This document shows positions 34,301 to 49,300 of a stretch of 64,000 nucleotides of DNA, in pieces. Each line of letters begins with the position of its first letter. Positions within the stretch are counted from its first letter, which is position 1. The notes under the pieces are model-generated. The model saw only the letters and a program-made list of their open reading frames with translations. It had not been told where the DNA came from and did no database searches. The position numbers were made by a program, and so were the translations under genes. Location: assembly GCA_965644315.1 (NCBI GenBank), contig CBFFRQ010000036.1, positions 43,094-107,093 of the forward strand, given 5' to 3'. Source of the stretch: Caecitellus pseudoparvulus (lineage: Eukaryota > Bigyra: Bicosoecida).

Positions 34301-37300
34301 TGCAAGCGCTGCTCGCCGCCGCAGGCATGGCATACAAGATCCAAGAAGCAGCCGCCACGGCCACCGAGCCCTCGGCCGCCCTCACACGGCCGTACCCTGG
34401 CTACCCCAACTCCGCCTTGCGGTCGTGGGCACTGGACGTCATCGCCCACCTGCACGCCGAAGCAGCTGCGGCAGAGGACTTCACCGGCGCGCTGAAGGAC
34501 GCACACTGGGCCGCCGTGGGACAGGCAGCGTTCCACTGGCGCCGCATGTCCCTGGACACCAAGCAGCAGGTCATCTCCCACGCACGCAGCCTGGAGAGCG
34601 AGGAGCACCAGGTGGAGCAGGTGCACGCCCACCCCAGCATGGCCAATGTGTGGGATGACGTCGCACAAGAGTTCCTCTTTGACACCATGTCCCACGACCA
34701 CCTGACGGAGTCCCGGGTGGTGGAGCATGCACGCCGTGCCCTGGCCCAGGTCTCTGCTGCCGCCAAGGCGAGTGGCATGTCCCCTCACATGGCGGCCGCC
34801 GACACAGCTCGTCGACACCTGAGCAGCACTGCTGGCAGCCCCAACCACGGCACGCCCGTCGGCTCTGGCTTTGGCTCCGTGCTGCTGCGGCACCGCTTCT
34901 CCGACACTGAGCTCACTTTGGCCCAGCACGTGGAAGCCATCGTGCAGGCCATGGGTAACAGCGGGCACCCTTCGTTTGTCCCTTTCATTCTTCGCAGCCT
35001 CGCAGAGCGCAAGGTGCAACTGGCCTCCTCGGCAGTCTTCTCCCTGCGCAAGATGTACGCCTTCACGCAGGAGGAGCTGTTGGCGGCGCAGGTGCCCACC
35101 GCCCCCATCTCCCTCCAGGCCGCTGAAGAGGAGCTGGAGAATGCGTTCACCTCCGGTCACCGCCCGTGGGTGACGCCAGAGGCTTCCGAGCACGAGGCAC
35201 ACGCTGCCCGCCACCTGGAAGAGGTAGACGCCGCTGGCGTGCCTGTGCACCCGGCAATCGGCCACCGGTCGCTGCGTGCCCAGGATGGGGCCGCCTTGGC
35301 CCAGCCCCCTCACGCCCGTGTGACGGACTTCCACCTGGACATGCCCGAGTTCCTCGTCTCTGCACACGCGCGCATGCTGAGCGACGCGGCAGACTTTGCC
35401 GAGAACCCCGACGCGGAGCAGGTGGCCAGCCTGCACACGCCCATGGTGATGCACCCTCACCACAAGAGTGTCCTGGGCACCGCCTACGGCTTCCACTTCT
35501 ACTCCCCATACCACCCTCGTCGTGTGGCACACGACAACGCCGGGCAGCACTCCCGCCACCGCCGGCGCATGGCAGCAGCCGATGCTCGCGCGGCAGCTGA
35601 GCACAGCACCGGCGCTGCAGAGACCCTGCACTACTACTCCAACCCCGTGGATGTGTTCGCCGAGGACCTTGCGCTTGCGCTGCCCGCCGAACGTGCGCTC
35701 CTGCTCACCTTCCTCAATGCTCGCACGCCGCTGGCGGTGCGCCTCACGGCTCTGGAGGCCCTGACCACTGTGCCTGCCCACGAGCTGACCACGTCCACCC
35801 TGAACGTCCTGCATGGCCAGCTGCAGCATTACGCCTCCGGCGCCATCGACACGTGCCCCATGAAGTGCTTCCAGCGCCTGTGCCCCAGTGGGCACCTCAA
35901 GCGCTGCCGTGAGGAGTGCATGCACTACTGTGCTGTGGACGCCAAGCTGGAGGCTGGGCTCATCACCCTGCTGCGCCGCATCTCCATCTCCCTCCCACGG
36001 GCGCTGCAGACGACGTTGAAGGGGCACATGGATACCCTTACCACCCGGCGCAAGCTGTCCCCCCTCACGCTGCTGGACATCCGCCTGGGCCGCTCCGACC
36101 AGTGGGAGTACCGCTTTGGCTCTTCCTCTCTGGGCGCCGTCGCGTACGCAGACCTGACCAACCAGGCCTTCTTGCGCATTGGCGTGTTCGGCGGGCTGTT
36201 TGAGCTGGACATCAACGACGAGGCCAAGGTGTCTGTGTACTTCTTTTCCTGGTCCTTCCACTTCTTCTGGGCCAAGGCTGCCTTCCAGACGGGTTTTTCG
36301 TACACGTCCCTCGTGCCGCCCGACCTCCTGTACAAGATCAACAAGTTCGTGGGAGACAACATCGCCAAGGCAGTGCGCCTCGTTGCCCGCTCCCTCGACT
36401 ACTCCTTGGGCTCCAAGAAGGTCACGCTGCGCAAGATCTTCCAGATCTTCCAGGACTACGTCAAGCCCCTCGTGGACATCTTGGACGACCGCCTGGCCAT
36501 CGTGGGCCTGCTCGCTGGCGACGTCAAGCTGGGGCGCCTCATCAACGCCTTCTTGGACAAGGGCGCCGCCATCCCCGAGGAGCTGCTGGGGTGGAAGGAG
36601 CTCAAGCGCACGTCCACTCGGTGGCAGACCACTGCTCAGGAGTTCCACCCCAACGGCACTTCTGTGCGGGCCACCACCCTGCATGGCCTCGTGGGCAACT
36701 GGACAGATGTGTACCTTCCCCGTATCCAGCAGATCCCAGCGGTCTCTGCCGCAGCCGCCAACTACACCGACGACGTGCTGTTCACCCTAAACTCCACGCT
36801 GTCCCTCGGCGCGGTACCACTGGCCTCCGTGAACACCTTTGTGGGGCAGTTCGGAGAGCTGCTGGGCATCCTGGACACCCTGGCAGACAGCCAGCCTTCC
36901 TTTGAGGCCTTTGCGGAGTCCGCCGCGCAGCTGCAGGAAGTGGGCAGGTCCATCGTTGGCACCCATGACGTGTCTGGTGGCCTGCAGTCCTACCTTGCTC
37001 GACGTGGTGGAGTCGTTGTGGACCCCCTGTCCATGGAGGCCGTGGATGTCTTGCGTGTGCTGTCTCCCGACACGGTGTCTGGGACGGTGGAGACCATCAA
37101 CATGCTCCTGAGCATGGAAGGCGCCATCAAGTCCTACCGCAACCGTGCCATGGAGTTCTTTGACTCGCGCTTCGCTGCTTCCAACCACTTCCAGGACGTT
37201 CTCACCGTGGCCAACATGTCCAGCGACATGGCCTACCTGGTGTCTGCCACTGACTCCTTGGCCACTACCCTCACCTCCATTGACAGTGAGGGCCTGAACA

Positions 37301-40300
37301 CCCTGCTCATCATGCTGTCCTCTGTGCAGGGCATGCAGGAGAAGGTGGAAGACATGCCAGCTGACGTCTTGCGTGGCATCAGCAGCGGATCCCTGCGCAC
37401 GGGGCTGGGCAACGCCACTGCAGGCATCGTGCACACGCTGGCCAACGTGGACAACGCCACCGCTGCCGCGTACGAGCAGCTGAACCCGATCATGGAGGAG
37501 CTGCACGAAGGTGTGCGCACTGTGGGCAAGATGATGGGGCGTCTCGTGGAGCTGGAGCGCGTGCTCATGCGCGGCGTGCAGTTCACCCAGCGTGGCATCC
37601 TGCTGGACTTCGCGGGACAGACGAACAACAAGTCCTTCGTGTCCTTGGCGTCCGAGGCCATGTGGGCGACGAACCAGTTCGCAGGGCCGCTGCTGTCTGA
37701 CTTCAACAACACCGTCGGCACGAACCTGGTGGACTTCATCGGCGAGATCCCGTCCACAAAGCAGCAGGTGCTGGACATTGTGCTGGACCAGACCAACACT
37801 CGCCACCTGGCAAAGGTGTGGCTGCCCATCTTTCAGCGTCTGCAGAGCAAGTTGCTGGAGATGACAGACGGCGTCCGCGACAAGCTGGGGCTCTTCGACA
37901 CGATCGAGAGCATCGCTGGGGAGGTGTCCAACATCCCCTTCCTGGGCATCCTCGGCGACGCCCTCAATGTCGTCGTCGACTTCGGCGACAAGGTGAAGGA
38001 GACGCTCGACCGCGTGGACGACATGTTTGAGACTGCCAAGGCTTCTCTGCGCGTGCGCAAGGAGGCCCGCCAGTTCAACCGCACCCTCTTCCACCTGCAG
38101 GAGTTCTCCCCCAACGCACCCCACTTCATGCACGACATCGCCAACTTGACAGACGCCGCCGGCCCATTCGGCAAGATCCTCCTCGCTGCCCAGGCGACGG
38201 CTGGCCTGCCGGGGCGAGTGCGCGAGATGCACGACCACATGTTCGACGCTGCCCACAACGTTGTGGCGCCCACCCTGCGCCCTCTGGCTCGGGAGATCAA
38301 GGTTGTGGAGGCCCGTGTCGCCCGACTCAAGAAGCAGTTCCAGGCCGCGCACACCCTTGTCGTGAACCGGGACCTGCTGCGAGGCATGCTGCGCCCTCTC
38401 ATGCGCCGAGCCGGTGACGTCACCTCCATGATGGGCTCTTTCCAGACCTTTTTCGAGGAGAGCGGGGAGGCCTTCCGCCTGGGGCCCAAGTCCTTGGAGG
38501 TGCAGGAGGTGCTGCTCAGCGCTGGCACGGTCCTGGCGACGTACGCGCAAGACCTGCCGGACGAAGTGATGGAGTACTTCGCAGCACCTTGCGTGTCCGC
38601 CATTCCCGACCCCGGCACCTGCCACCGCGCCCGCTTCTACTACCAGGCTCGCGTGAACGCTGACGCCCTCAAGCCTGTGCAGGAGTCCCTCGCCCACTTG
38701 CGCCAGTTCATGCAGGCGCTCCCAGCGTTCCTGGAGACGACCGCCAAGGTCGCGTCGGTGAAGTCAGACTTCATCTCCTTCATGGGCGTCGCGCGCTCCT
38801 TCCGCTCGGCCTTGGCCAGCAAGGTGTTGGGCAACGCTGCCATCGAGGCGCTGCTCCCCAATGGAAAATCAGCCCAGGAATCCCTGAGTCGCATTGCAGG
38901 CGACGTCACCAAGATGATGGGGGATGCCAAGGCAGCTTTCACTGTCGTGACAGATCGCATGGGCGCCTTTGTTGACAACTACGTCACCCCCGTCGGCCAG
39001 GACTTCTTCAACGTCAAGTACGTCCTGCACGCGTCCGCTACCCCCGAGGCACAGGCCCAGCTGGCCTGGTTCAAGGCACGGGTGCAGGAGCACTTGGTGT
39101 TTGGGAAGGCCATGTCAGCCAAGGCGGTGTCCATGTCCCGCATGAACAACGTCGTCGGCGAGTTCATGGCCCGGCAGGTGACTGAGGGCTTCCTGAAGGG
39201 TTTCTTCGACTTCCTTGAGCGGGTGGCCAAGCCTGCCAAGAAGATCGTAGACTTCCTGGACAAGATCATCACCAAGATCATCGAGATCGTGGACAAGGCC
39301 AAGGAGACCGTCAAGGGCCGCCGCCCGCCTCAGAACCTTCCTGCCTGCCAGTCCAACTTGCTGCCTCCCCCTGGAACGCCGGCCGACTCTGTGCAACCCT
39401 GCATGCGCGTGGTGGAGCGCTCCTCCGCGCTGCACCGCAACATCATCATGCCCACTCGGTACACTTTCTTCTGGGACCACTCCACCCCTGCGCTCGTTCA
39501 AGCGGGCATCGGCAACAACAACGGCAACCGCCAGTTCAGGTGGAAGCAGCCTGGTTTGTACGAGCAGATGCAGCCAGTGGGCATGGACATCCTGAAGAAG
39601 TGCTCGGGAGGTGGTTGGGGCATCTGGCAGAGCGGCTGCGACTCGTACCCCGCCATCCTGCACGCTCCAGCTGGCAACATGCGCCACAAGAATGTGGGCG
39701 GCCCAGGCATTCCCATGCTGTCCATCATGGAAGCTAATGGCGACACCATCAAGAAGCAGTACACCCTGCATGACCACGCGGGCAACCCACTGTCTCAGAT
39801 GAAGGTGACGGACGTCGCCTTCTCTCGTGTGCACATGTTCATCTCTGTGAACTACAAGGAGAACGGTGGCATCATCGCGTATTCCATGCAAGACATCTTC
39901 AGCACCGTGGATTCGCCGCATGTGACTGCCCTGGCCGCCATGAAGCGTGGCAGCCAGCCGCTGGGCTTCTTCCTGGACTCCCGCTGTGACTTCCTGTACA
40001 TCAACTCGTCTTCCCCCGGCGAGGACATCCTGTGGGCTGGCGAGACCCACGTGCCAGGGGGCGACGGTGAAGTGCAGCAGCCCATCCGGGAGTCCCACCC
40101 TGCAGCGTGGGTGGCCGGCTACCAGCTGGGCTTGAACGACCTTCCTGGCGACAACGGCAAGGCCATGGACTTTGACCTCTCCGACTACATCAGCGCTGGC
40201 CTGTCCCTGTTCAAGGACCGCCTCAAGGCTGAGGACTTCCCGGACTGGCTGGCGCCCGTCGGCAACGTGGACGCAGATCCGTCCCAACCGAGCACTGGCA

Positions 40301-43300
40301 ACAGCAGCCAGGGCGTGGCTGAAGGCGGCGTCGCCTCCAACATGCGCGCGTACTTCCAGGAAAGCGAGCCACTGAAGCCCGATCGCCTCATCATCGGTGG
40401 GCGCTTCATGCAGGGCATGGTAATCTTCAAGCAGCTGGGCTGGTGGTGGGTTGGCATCTCCCGCTGGGCGTACCGCTCAGGTGTGGAGGCACAGATCCAC
40501 TTCTGGCGCCACCGCCGGTACAAGCAGCTTCCCAACGGCGCACTTGGCTTCCCTCTCAAACGCAAGCACGAGAAGATGGCCATGCGCACGCCTGGCGGCT
40601 TGACCTCCCTCAAGTACGACCGCTTTGACAGGTACCTGTACGCCAACTTCGATTCCGCATCTGACGCGCGCGTTCGCCGTGCGTTCCGGGTCAAGTCTGA
40701 CATCGAAGACTCTGCCTTCAAGGTGCGTGTGCCCGTGCTGCGTGGTATCAAGCCCAAGGTCTTCGAGAACACCATCTTCTTGATCTGGATGAACGATTAC
40801 GTGTACGGGCCCAAGTGCCTCATCCCCATCGGCGAGCAGTGCAACAACGGCGACTCGGCAGCCTCTGACGCGACCCCGTCGCGCCGTGGCCGAGCACTCA
40901 GCGCCTTCGCCAACTCCGCCCTCGGCGCTCATACGCGGGAGCACCAGCGAATTCTGTCTGCCGTGCGCCAACAGGCACGCGGGGCTGGTTCTGCACAAGC
41001 TGCACATGACGCGTATGAAGCTGGGGAAGCAGACACCAAGGCGCTGTTTGGGCACCGCCTGGGAGCGTCAGGGCCCAACTCAGCAGTCTCTCGCATGCAC
41101 ACGCGTGGCGCTACGAACACCATCCTGCACACGCCGCTTACGCCGCTTGGGCGTGAGCTGGGCTCAGCCGCAGTGCGCCGAGGGTCGTCCTTGGTGGGCA
41201 TGCTGCGCCGGGCGGGAGAAATGTCTCAGGAGGAGGGGTGGCACAACCCCCTTGCCGAAACACCGCTGTACCACATCGACGAAAATGGCCAAGTCGTTGG
41301 CGCCATGGATGCCATGACTGGCAGGCGCCTGGTGTCTGTGGAGCACACATCAGCTGCGCGCAGGGTGTTGGGTCACCGCGAATTTGTCTCCGAGGAGCAC
41401 CCTGCTGCTGAGCGTGCGCGCTCTCTGCTGCCCAACATGCTGTCGCAGTTCTCCAACCTGCCCAGCGACGCAGACGGCTGCATGACTGGTCAAGGCGTGT
41501 TGTGGAAGTGGGATGGCGGCAATCTGTGGCGGTCCCCAGAGTATAGCATCCCCGTTGGGCCTGTCGCGATCGTCCTTTCGGCGGGAGTGGACGCGAATTT
41601 CGCCGTGGGGTATGAGATTGGCCTGTGCCCTCTCGACTTGGCCGTCAAGGCAGCGATCATCCCGACGGCCAGCGTGTCGGCTTGGGGCGAAGCGGCAGTG
41701 TCGTTCTATGTTGTCAAGGCCGGCATTCAGATCATTGCGACGATTCTGGACACTATTCTCAAAGGCTTCGCGAAGATTGCCCTGCGCCCTGCTGGCTCCA
41801 TCGGCGTCTGCGCGGGCCTGGTCGCAGAAACCATTCCTCTTGCCGTGCAGTTCGACGCCTTCGTCCAGTTGCGCCTGTGCTTCTGCTTCAAGAAGGTGTG
41901 CGTGAAGCTGGGATTTGTCAAGGTCTGCGTACCCGTCCCATGGATCTGCTGGTGCCCCAAACTCAAGTTCACCATCTTCAAGTGGCAAATGAAGGCCCTG
42001 ACCTTCAAGCTCTTCGACACTTGTGAGGAGCCCGAGGACACCACACCGCCTATCCCGCCACCCCGCGTTGACTTCCTGCAGACTGACAACCAAACACTGC
42101 ATGTTGCATGGGCAGAGGGTGAGGACCCCGAGACAGAGGTCATGGAGTACTGGGTGGCCGTTGGTTGGGGCCCGGGCCAGGATCAGCTCGTACCGTGGAC
42201 CAACATGTCAATGGGGCTGTCCTACGACGAGACTGACATGGACCTGCCCTCGGGCCAAGTTGCCTTTGCGACTGTCTCTGCTACGAACGGCGCAGGGCTC
42301 AAATCTCAGAACTCCTCTGCGCCTGTCATTCTGGACTCCACCCCCGCGCAAGTGGTGGACTGGCAAGTCCGCTCAGGCCCCCGAGGCAACTACGAGACAG
42401 TCGGCCTCATTGACAGTGACGCTGCTCCATTCGTCTGGACGAATTCCTCCACAACGCTGTTCATGCGGTACCGAGTGCTGGAGCCTGAGGGCATGACCGA
42501 CATTAACGACGTGCAGCTGGCAAACTCCCCGGAGGATGCCACTGGCGGCGGCATCTACGACCCCCTCACGAACACTGGCGACAGGCACTCCATCCTGCGG
42601 AACAAGGACCAGTGGTCAAACCGCGAGTGGCGCTTCCAGGGGCCCTCTTCGCACTTGGAGAGCAAGGACACAAGCTTCATCAATGTTGCCATGGAGCACC
42701 AGCTGAACTTCACGACACAAACAGACGCTGCACGGGTGCGCGGCGAGAAGGTGCTGGAGCACGGCGTCGCCTACCACCCGAAACTGTACACCATCAACAG
42801 CCTCGGAACCGAGCAAATCTTCACAACGACGCCAATTAAGGTGGATTTGACCGACCCGTACCTCGGGCAGGGCGGCTTCGTCTCGCACACGCCTGACCAG
42901 CGCGTGAAGCGCTGGGACCGCTTCGGCCACGAGGTGCAGATGTTCTGGGACGGCTTCGACGATGACCTCAGCGGCATTTCTGAGTATGAATGGGCGCTGT
43001 ATGACATCACCAACGACACGTGGCACACTCAGATTGAGGCGGTGGACCACCCTCAGAAGATGGTGCACAAGCGCAAGCCCTTCTTGCTGGAGCACGCCGC
43101 GACCTACCGAGGGTACGTGCGTGCCTTGAACGGGGCCGGTCGCCGGTCTCCTTTCAAGCCTGCTCCCAAGTTCACCGTGGATCGTACGCCTCCCAAGTGC
43201 GTGGACGTGATGCCCGGCAGGCCTGTGCAGGACATCGACCCCACTGGCCGCATCCCTAACACTGAGGACTGGGTCGCAACGTCGTACATGCCTTTCTTGA

Positions 43301-46300
43301 AGGCCAAGTTCGGCTGCTACGACCCAGAGTCCGGCATTGTGGACTACATGATTGGCGTGGGGACATGCGCCGGCTGCACGGACATCGTGCCGCTGACAGA
43401 CATTTACTCCTTGCCAGGCAGCAGCGTCAGCAACCCTGGCGTGCGCGATGCTGGCAGCAACCCCAACGAGGTGAACATTGTTGAGTGGGAGACACCATCT
43501 TTCACGCCTGTGCACGGCACGGCTTACTTCGTCAGCGTGCAGACGTCTGATGGAGCAGGCTGGAATGCTGCAGACAGGTCTGACGGTGTCGTCTTCGACG
43601 TCACGCCGCCGTCCTACCTTGCACGCAAGATCATCACCTCGGACATCCCCGGCAGCAAGCGCAGGTACTCGCATGCTCGTTCCTCCCTCTCTGGTTGGTG
43701 GGATTGGGCCTTCGTGGATCCCGAGTCTGGCATCGAGTCCTATCAAGCCTGCGTGGGTTCGCAGCCCGGCACCTGTGACTTGCAGCGCCGCCAGTTTGTG
43801 GGCAAGCGTCAGAACATCACATTCAACGGCTTGCGCCTCAGGCACGCAGTCACATACTACGTGTCGGTGCGGGGGACGAACAACGCCGGCGACTGGCGAA
43901 TGGGCGGTGGCGAAGAGGGCGTGACCATCGACTTCACACCTGCAGTCCCCATCGAGATTCGCGATGGCAACCCTACCCAGCAGCACTACGAGGTCATGAT
44001 TGGCCTCATGCCGGGACAAGCCATCCCCCCTGAGCTGGGGCCACGCGACATTGACTACCAGTCCGGGAACACCTCTGTCTTCATGTCTTGGGAGTTCCTG
44101 GACTATGAGTCTGGCGTGGAGAGCTACGAGGTCGCCGTCACGAACGCAGTGGATGGAACGTACGTGTTGCCATGGACGTTTGCAGGCAACGTGAGCCAGT
44201 TCGCGGCGCAGACCACCGTCCCACTGGTGCACAAGGGGGTGTACCGCACCTGGGTGCGTGCAACGAACGGAGCCGGCCACATCAGCGACCAGGCTGGCTC
44301 AGATGGCTTCATCGTGGACCAGACGCCGCCTGCTGTGCGATCTGCAGGGGACATGTCCCAGGTCGCAGACCAGGACGTGACGGACGGCACTGACGACAGG
44401 TACTCCGGCTATGTGGAGATGTATGACGAGGAGTCTGGCATGGTTGCCCTGTCCGTCGCCGTCGGCACGTACCCAGGCGGCACAGATGTGACTGAGTATG
44501 CTGCAGTCGTGCTCCCTGCACGGGCACGCATGCCCAGCAGCACTGCCTACTCAGCTGCTGTGGAAGTCCTGGATGTGCAGTGGGTGAACAACCTGCGGTA
44601 CTACCTGAACATCCGAGCCACCAACGGCGCAGGGATCACAGGAGTCACTCATACAGACGGCATCGTCGCTGACTTGCGCCCGCCTCGCCGCGGCGTCGTG
44701 TTGGATGGGCATGGCGAGGTGGACGCACGCTTCCAGCGCTCCACTTCCTCCGTGGCTGTACAGTGGCGTCATTTCTGGGATCTGGAGAGCAACATCACCA
44801 CCTACTTCGTGGGCTTGGGGCACTCTCTCACAAGTGGGACCAACATCGCCAAGTACCGCGCTGTCCCTGGCACCCTGAACCGAACGACCATCGTGGCCAG
44901 CATTCCCAACGGCCGAAAGGTGTTCGCTTACGTGTATGCAGTGGACCAGGCTGGGCATGCCTCCCAGCCCATAATCTCCAATGGTGTGGTGGTGGATGCA
45001 ACTGACCCCCTGCCTGGTGCAGTGTTTGACGGTCTCGTTCCCTCCGTGGCGGGTGACTTGGACTACCAGTTCACGAATGACACCATTCGTGCTGCATGGA
45101 CGAGGTTCCGTGACTTGCAGTCCGGCATTGCGGATATCCGCGTGGCGGTCGGGACTGCAGGCCTGACGGACAACGTCGTGGCCTGGACCCACCTTCCGCC
45201 AGCAACCACTGCTGTGGTCCTGCCTGGCCTCGCGCTCAACGACGGCGCGATGTACACCGTGAGCGTGCTGGCCATCAACGGTGCAGGCGGCTCCACACAG
45301 GTGTCAAGTGACGGTGTGACTATTGACGCTTCCCCTCCCACCTGTACGTTCAGGAGGGTCCCCATCCCTTCAGGTGCCTCCACAGCTACGTTTAACGACA
45401 CTTTGCCCCTGGCGTGGGAATGTGACGACCCCGAGTCTGGCGTTGCCCTTGGCGAGTGGTCTGTGGACACCATTCCCGGTGGCCGAGCTGTGAAGGACTG
45501 GGCCAACATTGCCACCACGTGGGATTTGTCCTCCCCCCTGCATCGGGACCGCTTCCCTGTCGTGTCCATGCAGGCTTACTACGTGACCTTGCGCGTCACG
45601 AACGGGGCTGGGCAGGTTGGCGTGGCAGTGTCGCCGCCAGTCATGCTGGACAACACTCCCCCTGAGGTGGTCGCTGTCGGCGTCGGGTCCTGGGGCAGCA
45701 TCAAGGAATTCTGGGACCCCACTCTCGCAGTGGTTTCGTCAGCTTCAGGGGTTGATACCGTCAACCTTCCTGTGGTGTGGCGCGTGGCCGACTACGAGTC
45801 TGGCCTTGCCTCTGTTGAGGTGGGCGTGTCCTCCAGCTCGGCTGTGGACCCAGGCACCGGTTTGCCTGTGCCGGACCTCTCAGGTGCGTACTCCACTGTC
45901 TTCACCTCCAACGCGGACATCGTGCCGTCACCGGATGCCGGTGTGGTTTCCATTGACGTTCCCAGCGGGGCCGGCGCAGACGGCGTGACCGTCTTTGTGA
46001 CCGTCGTCGCAGTGAATGTTGGGGGGCAAGTCACCACATACACAGCACCTGCAACTGTTCTGGATACGACTCCCCCTGTCTGCGCATCAGTCATTGATGG
46101 CGTTGACCCTGCGGGTGTTGATGTGGATGTGACCCCGTTCCCAGTGCTGGGCGCTGGCTCGTGGTCCTGCTCCGATGCGCACTCCCCCATCGTGATGTCA
46201 GAGGCCGCCGTGGTTGGGCTCCCAACTGCAGGTGATGCCGTTGCCCATGTGACAGCAGACCCCTCCGTGCTAACGGACGTGGGGGCCACGTCCTGGATCA

Positions 46301-49300
46301 TTTCCGGTGTGCCCATGCAGGGTGGCATGCACTACTACACTGTCGTGCGCCTCACCAACGCAGCGGGGGTCACGTCTGGCTTCTTCGACTCAGACGGCAC
46401 GGTGCTGGACATTACCCCTCCTGTGATTCTGTCTGTAGGCGCTGGTCGATACCAGACTCCAGGCAGCGGCAATGTGCAGGTGACTATTGTCGCAGAGGAT
46501 GCAGAGTCTGGTTTGGTTGAGTGCACTGCCCAGCGCACGTCAGCCCCCGGCTCAGGCACCATCGGTGCAGTGGAGACAGCCACTCTGACGGCTGTGACAA
46601 CCCAACAGAGCATCCCGCTGACTTTCTCGGGGCTGACACTGTCCCACGGCGACAGCTTCTTCGTGGATGCTACGTGCACCAACGCGGCGGGCGCCGTCAC
46701 TCGCACCACCAGTGCGGCCATTACTGTGGACAACACACCTCCGTTGGATGGCACCATGCGGGTGAGCCCCAAGTTCCCCGACTCCTTCTCCACCACCCCA
46801 GCTTGGACCAGCACGCGCACGATCGAGGGCCTGCAGTTCTCCGTCGCAATTTCTCACTTCCGGGATCCCGAGTCCCTCCCTGCCTCTCAGTTCATGTCGT
46901 TGGGCTCCACCGCTGGTGCAGATGACCTTCTTGCAGAGTTCCAGCTGCCTGTCTCTGGCGCTGCCATTTCCAGCTCCCGAACAGTTCTGACCGCCCCAGT
47001 GGACATTGTCAACGGTACAGAGGTGTTCGTCAATGTGCGCACGACGAACATTGTGGGCCTGTCCGCTGTGGCCAGCCAGACTGTGCAGGTGTCTGCTGCG
47101 ACCATCACGCCCGGTCTGGTGGTGGAGGTGTGCGATGGTCTCGGAATCACATCTCCTGTTGTCAGCCAGATCAACGCGTCCTCCAGCGTCGTGGACACGT
47201 GTGCCGTTCAGCGCTCCAAGTACGGAGTGTGGTTGACTTGGAGTCCGTTCTCTGAGTCCACCGGTGCCACTCTCATGTACGAGATGGCGATTGGGACGTC
47301 CCCTGGGGCCACCGACGTGCTGGACTTCGAGGCTGTGGGAGAAGACCCCATCGGCTCTTCGTTCCGCCTGCACAACTTGACACTGGACTCTGGAGTAACA
47401 TACTACGGCGTCGTTAGGGCATCCAACCCGTCCGGTGCACGCGTGATCGTGTCCTCTGACGGCTTCCGTGTCGACAGCGAGCCGCCCACTGGTAACTTTG
47501 TGCTCGTGGGTGAAGCTGGCGTCATCACTGCTGCAGCCAGCGCTGGTGGTGCCATGTCTAGCAGTGCTGTGAACACCATCGGTGCCGGGGCCGCTTGTGC
47601 TGCTTGGTCCTTCGACGAGCCAGCAACATCCATCACAGGCTACACGCTCGCACTTGGCACCCGCCCTCAGGCTCAGGACGTATTGCCAGCAGTGCATGTC
47701 CCTGCTGGCAGCACTTTCTTTGACCCCACCACTGTGTCTGCAGCTGACCTGCAGGCAGTGGATGCAGGTGTCACGCTGGCTGACTTGAACACGGCCCTTG
47801 CCAAGTTGCAAGCACCTGGTGCGCACCTCGCTGGCGAAACTCTGTACGCGACAGTGACTGCAACGGACGAGTCGAGCCTGACAGGCACTGCCTTCTCAGC
47901 AAATGGCGCTGTGGTGGATCTGACCCCGCCTGTCCCAGGCAGCGTGTACGACTTCACCATTGTCTCTGCTTCGCCTCTCACCTCCTCCGACCTTGCTGCA
48001 GAGATTTCTCGACGCAATTCCAATGGCCAAGTCGCTGACGACCGATTTGCATCTGATGTTGGTGCCTACGTTGCTGCTCATTGGACGGGCTTCACAGACC
48101 TGGAGTCCGGGGTCTATGCCTACGAGTGGTGCATTGGCAGCTCGCCTGGTGCTGCTGACCTGATGGCTTGCACCCCTGTCGCGGGTCCTGGCACCCATGC
48201 TGTTGAGGCCGCCCCTGCCGCCTTGGCTGCACGCCTGTCGGCTGCTGGCGGTGCTTCCAGCAACGACACACAGTTGTTCGTGACAGTGGTCGGCTTCAAC
48301 GGGGCCGGCCAAGATGCACGTGCCTACTCGAACGGCTTGTCCATCGACGTGCAGGCGCCGCAGGTTGCCCCAGTCGCTGGCGTGGCTGGCCAGTTGGCCT
48401 TTGTCCCGCCTGGAACGGGTGCGGGCGCGCGCGTTGTGGCTCCCAATGACACGGCGATGTACTCCAGTGTCAGCCACACAGTGTCCGTGGCATGGCCACG
48501 ATTCACTGACTCAGGTGCTGGCCTGTCCCACTTTGAGGTGTGCTTGTCATCCGGCACAGCCACTCCTGCAGCCTGCGATGCCGTGCCCCGTCTTATCGTC
48601 GCGTCGTCCGAGAATGCGTACACGTGGACTGGGCTTGCTCTCACCGACGGTCGCTTCACAGCAGCTGTGTGGGCGGTGGACCGGGCCGGCGGACGTACCA
48701 TGCTGCAAACCATGCAGCCGCTGAGCATTGACACGACCGTGCCAGCCTTCACTGGATCAGTGCTGGACACAGACCCGGTGGAACACGCACGTACTGTGGT
48801 TGCTGGCACTGCTGCCTCTCTCACTGATGTTGATGCGTCACCTTTCGACGCTCGTGTCTCTGCTACTTTCCCAGCTTCCACTGATGTGGGTGGCTACATC
48901 GCAGCTTACGACATGGAGGTGTGCAGGACCATCGACGGCTCTTGTGTGGGGCCACGCCAGCGCGTCCTGTCGCTTTCGGAGGGTGCTGCACCCCCTGCTG
49001 ATGGGGTGTTTGCTGTTGATGTGAGTCTGCCTACCTCCTCGGCCATGGAATCAGGCGTCAAGTACTTCGTGCGCATCACGGCTGTCGATGCGGCTGGGAA
49101 TGAAGCCACTGCAAGCTCGGATGGCTTTGTTGTGGATGCGACGCCGCCTGTCCTTGGCTTTGTCGCAGATGGACCTGCCTGCGATGGGTCCAGCGCAGGA
49201 GATGCGTTCTTGTCCCGCCTGGAGCTGTGCGACAAGAACTTTGCGCCGGCAGCCACCTACGCGACCAGCACCGTCACGAGCACTGTGCCCGGGACGTGCA

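Noticed and set aside
33067-36684. Long minus-strand open frame (over 1,200 codons) opposite the giant gene
   Set aside because: High GC with strongly biased codons leaves the antisense frame open; the product is Gly/Val/His-rich with no family resemblance, while the plus strand carries the coherent protein.
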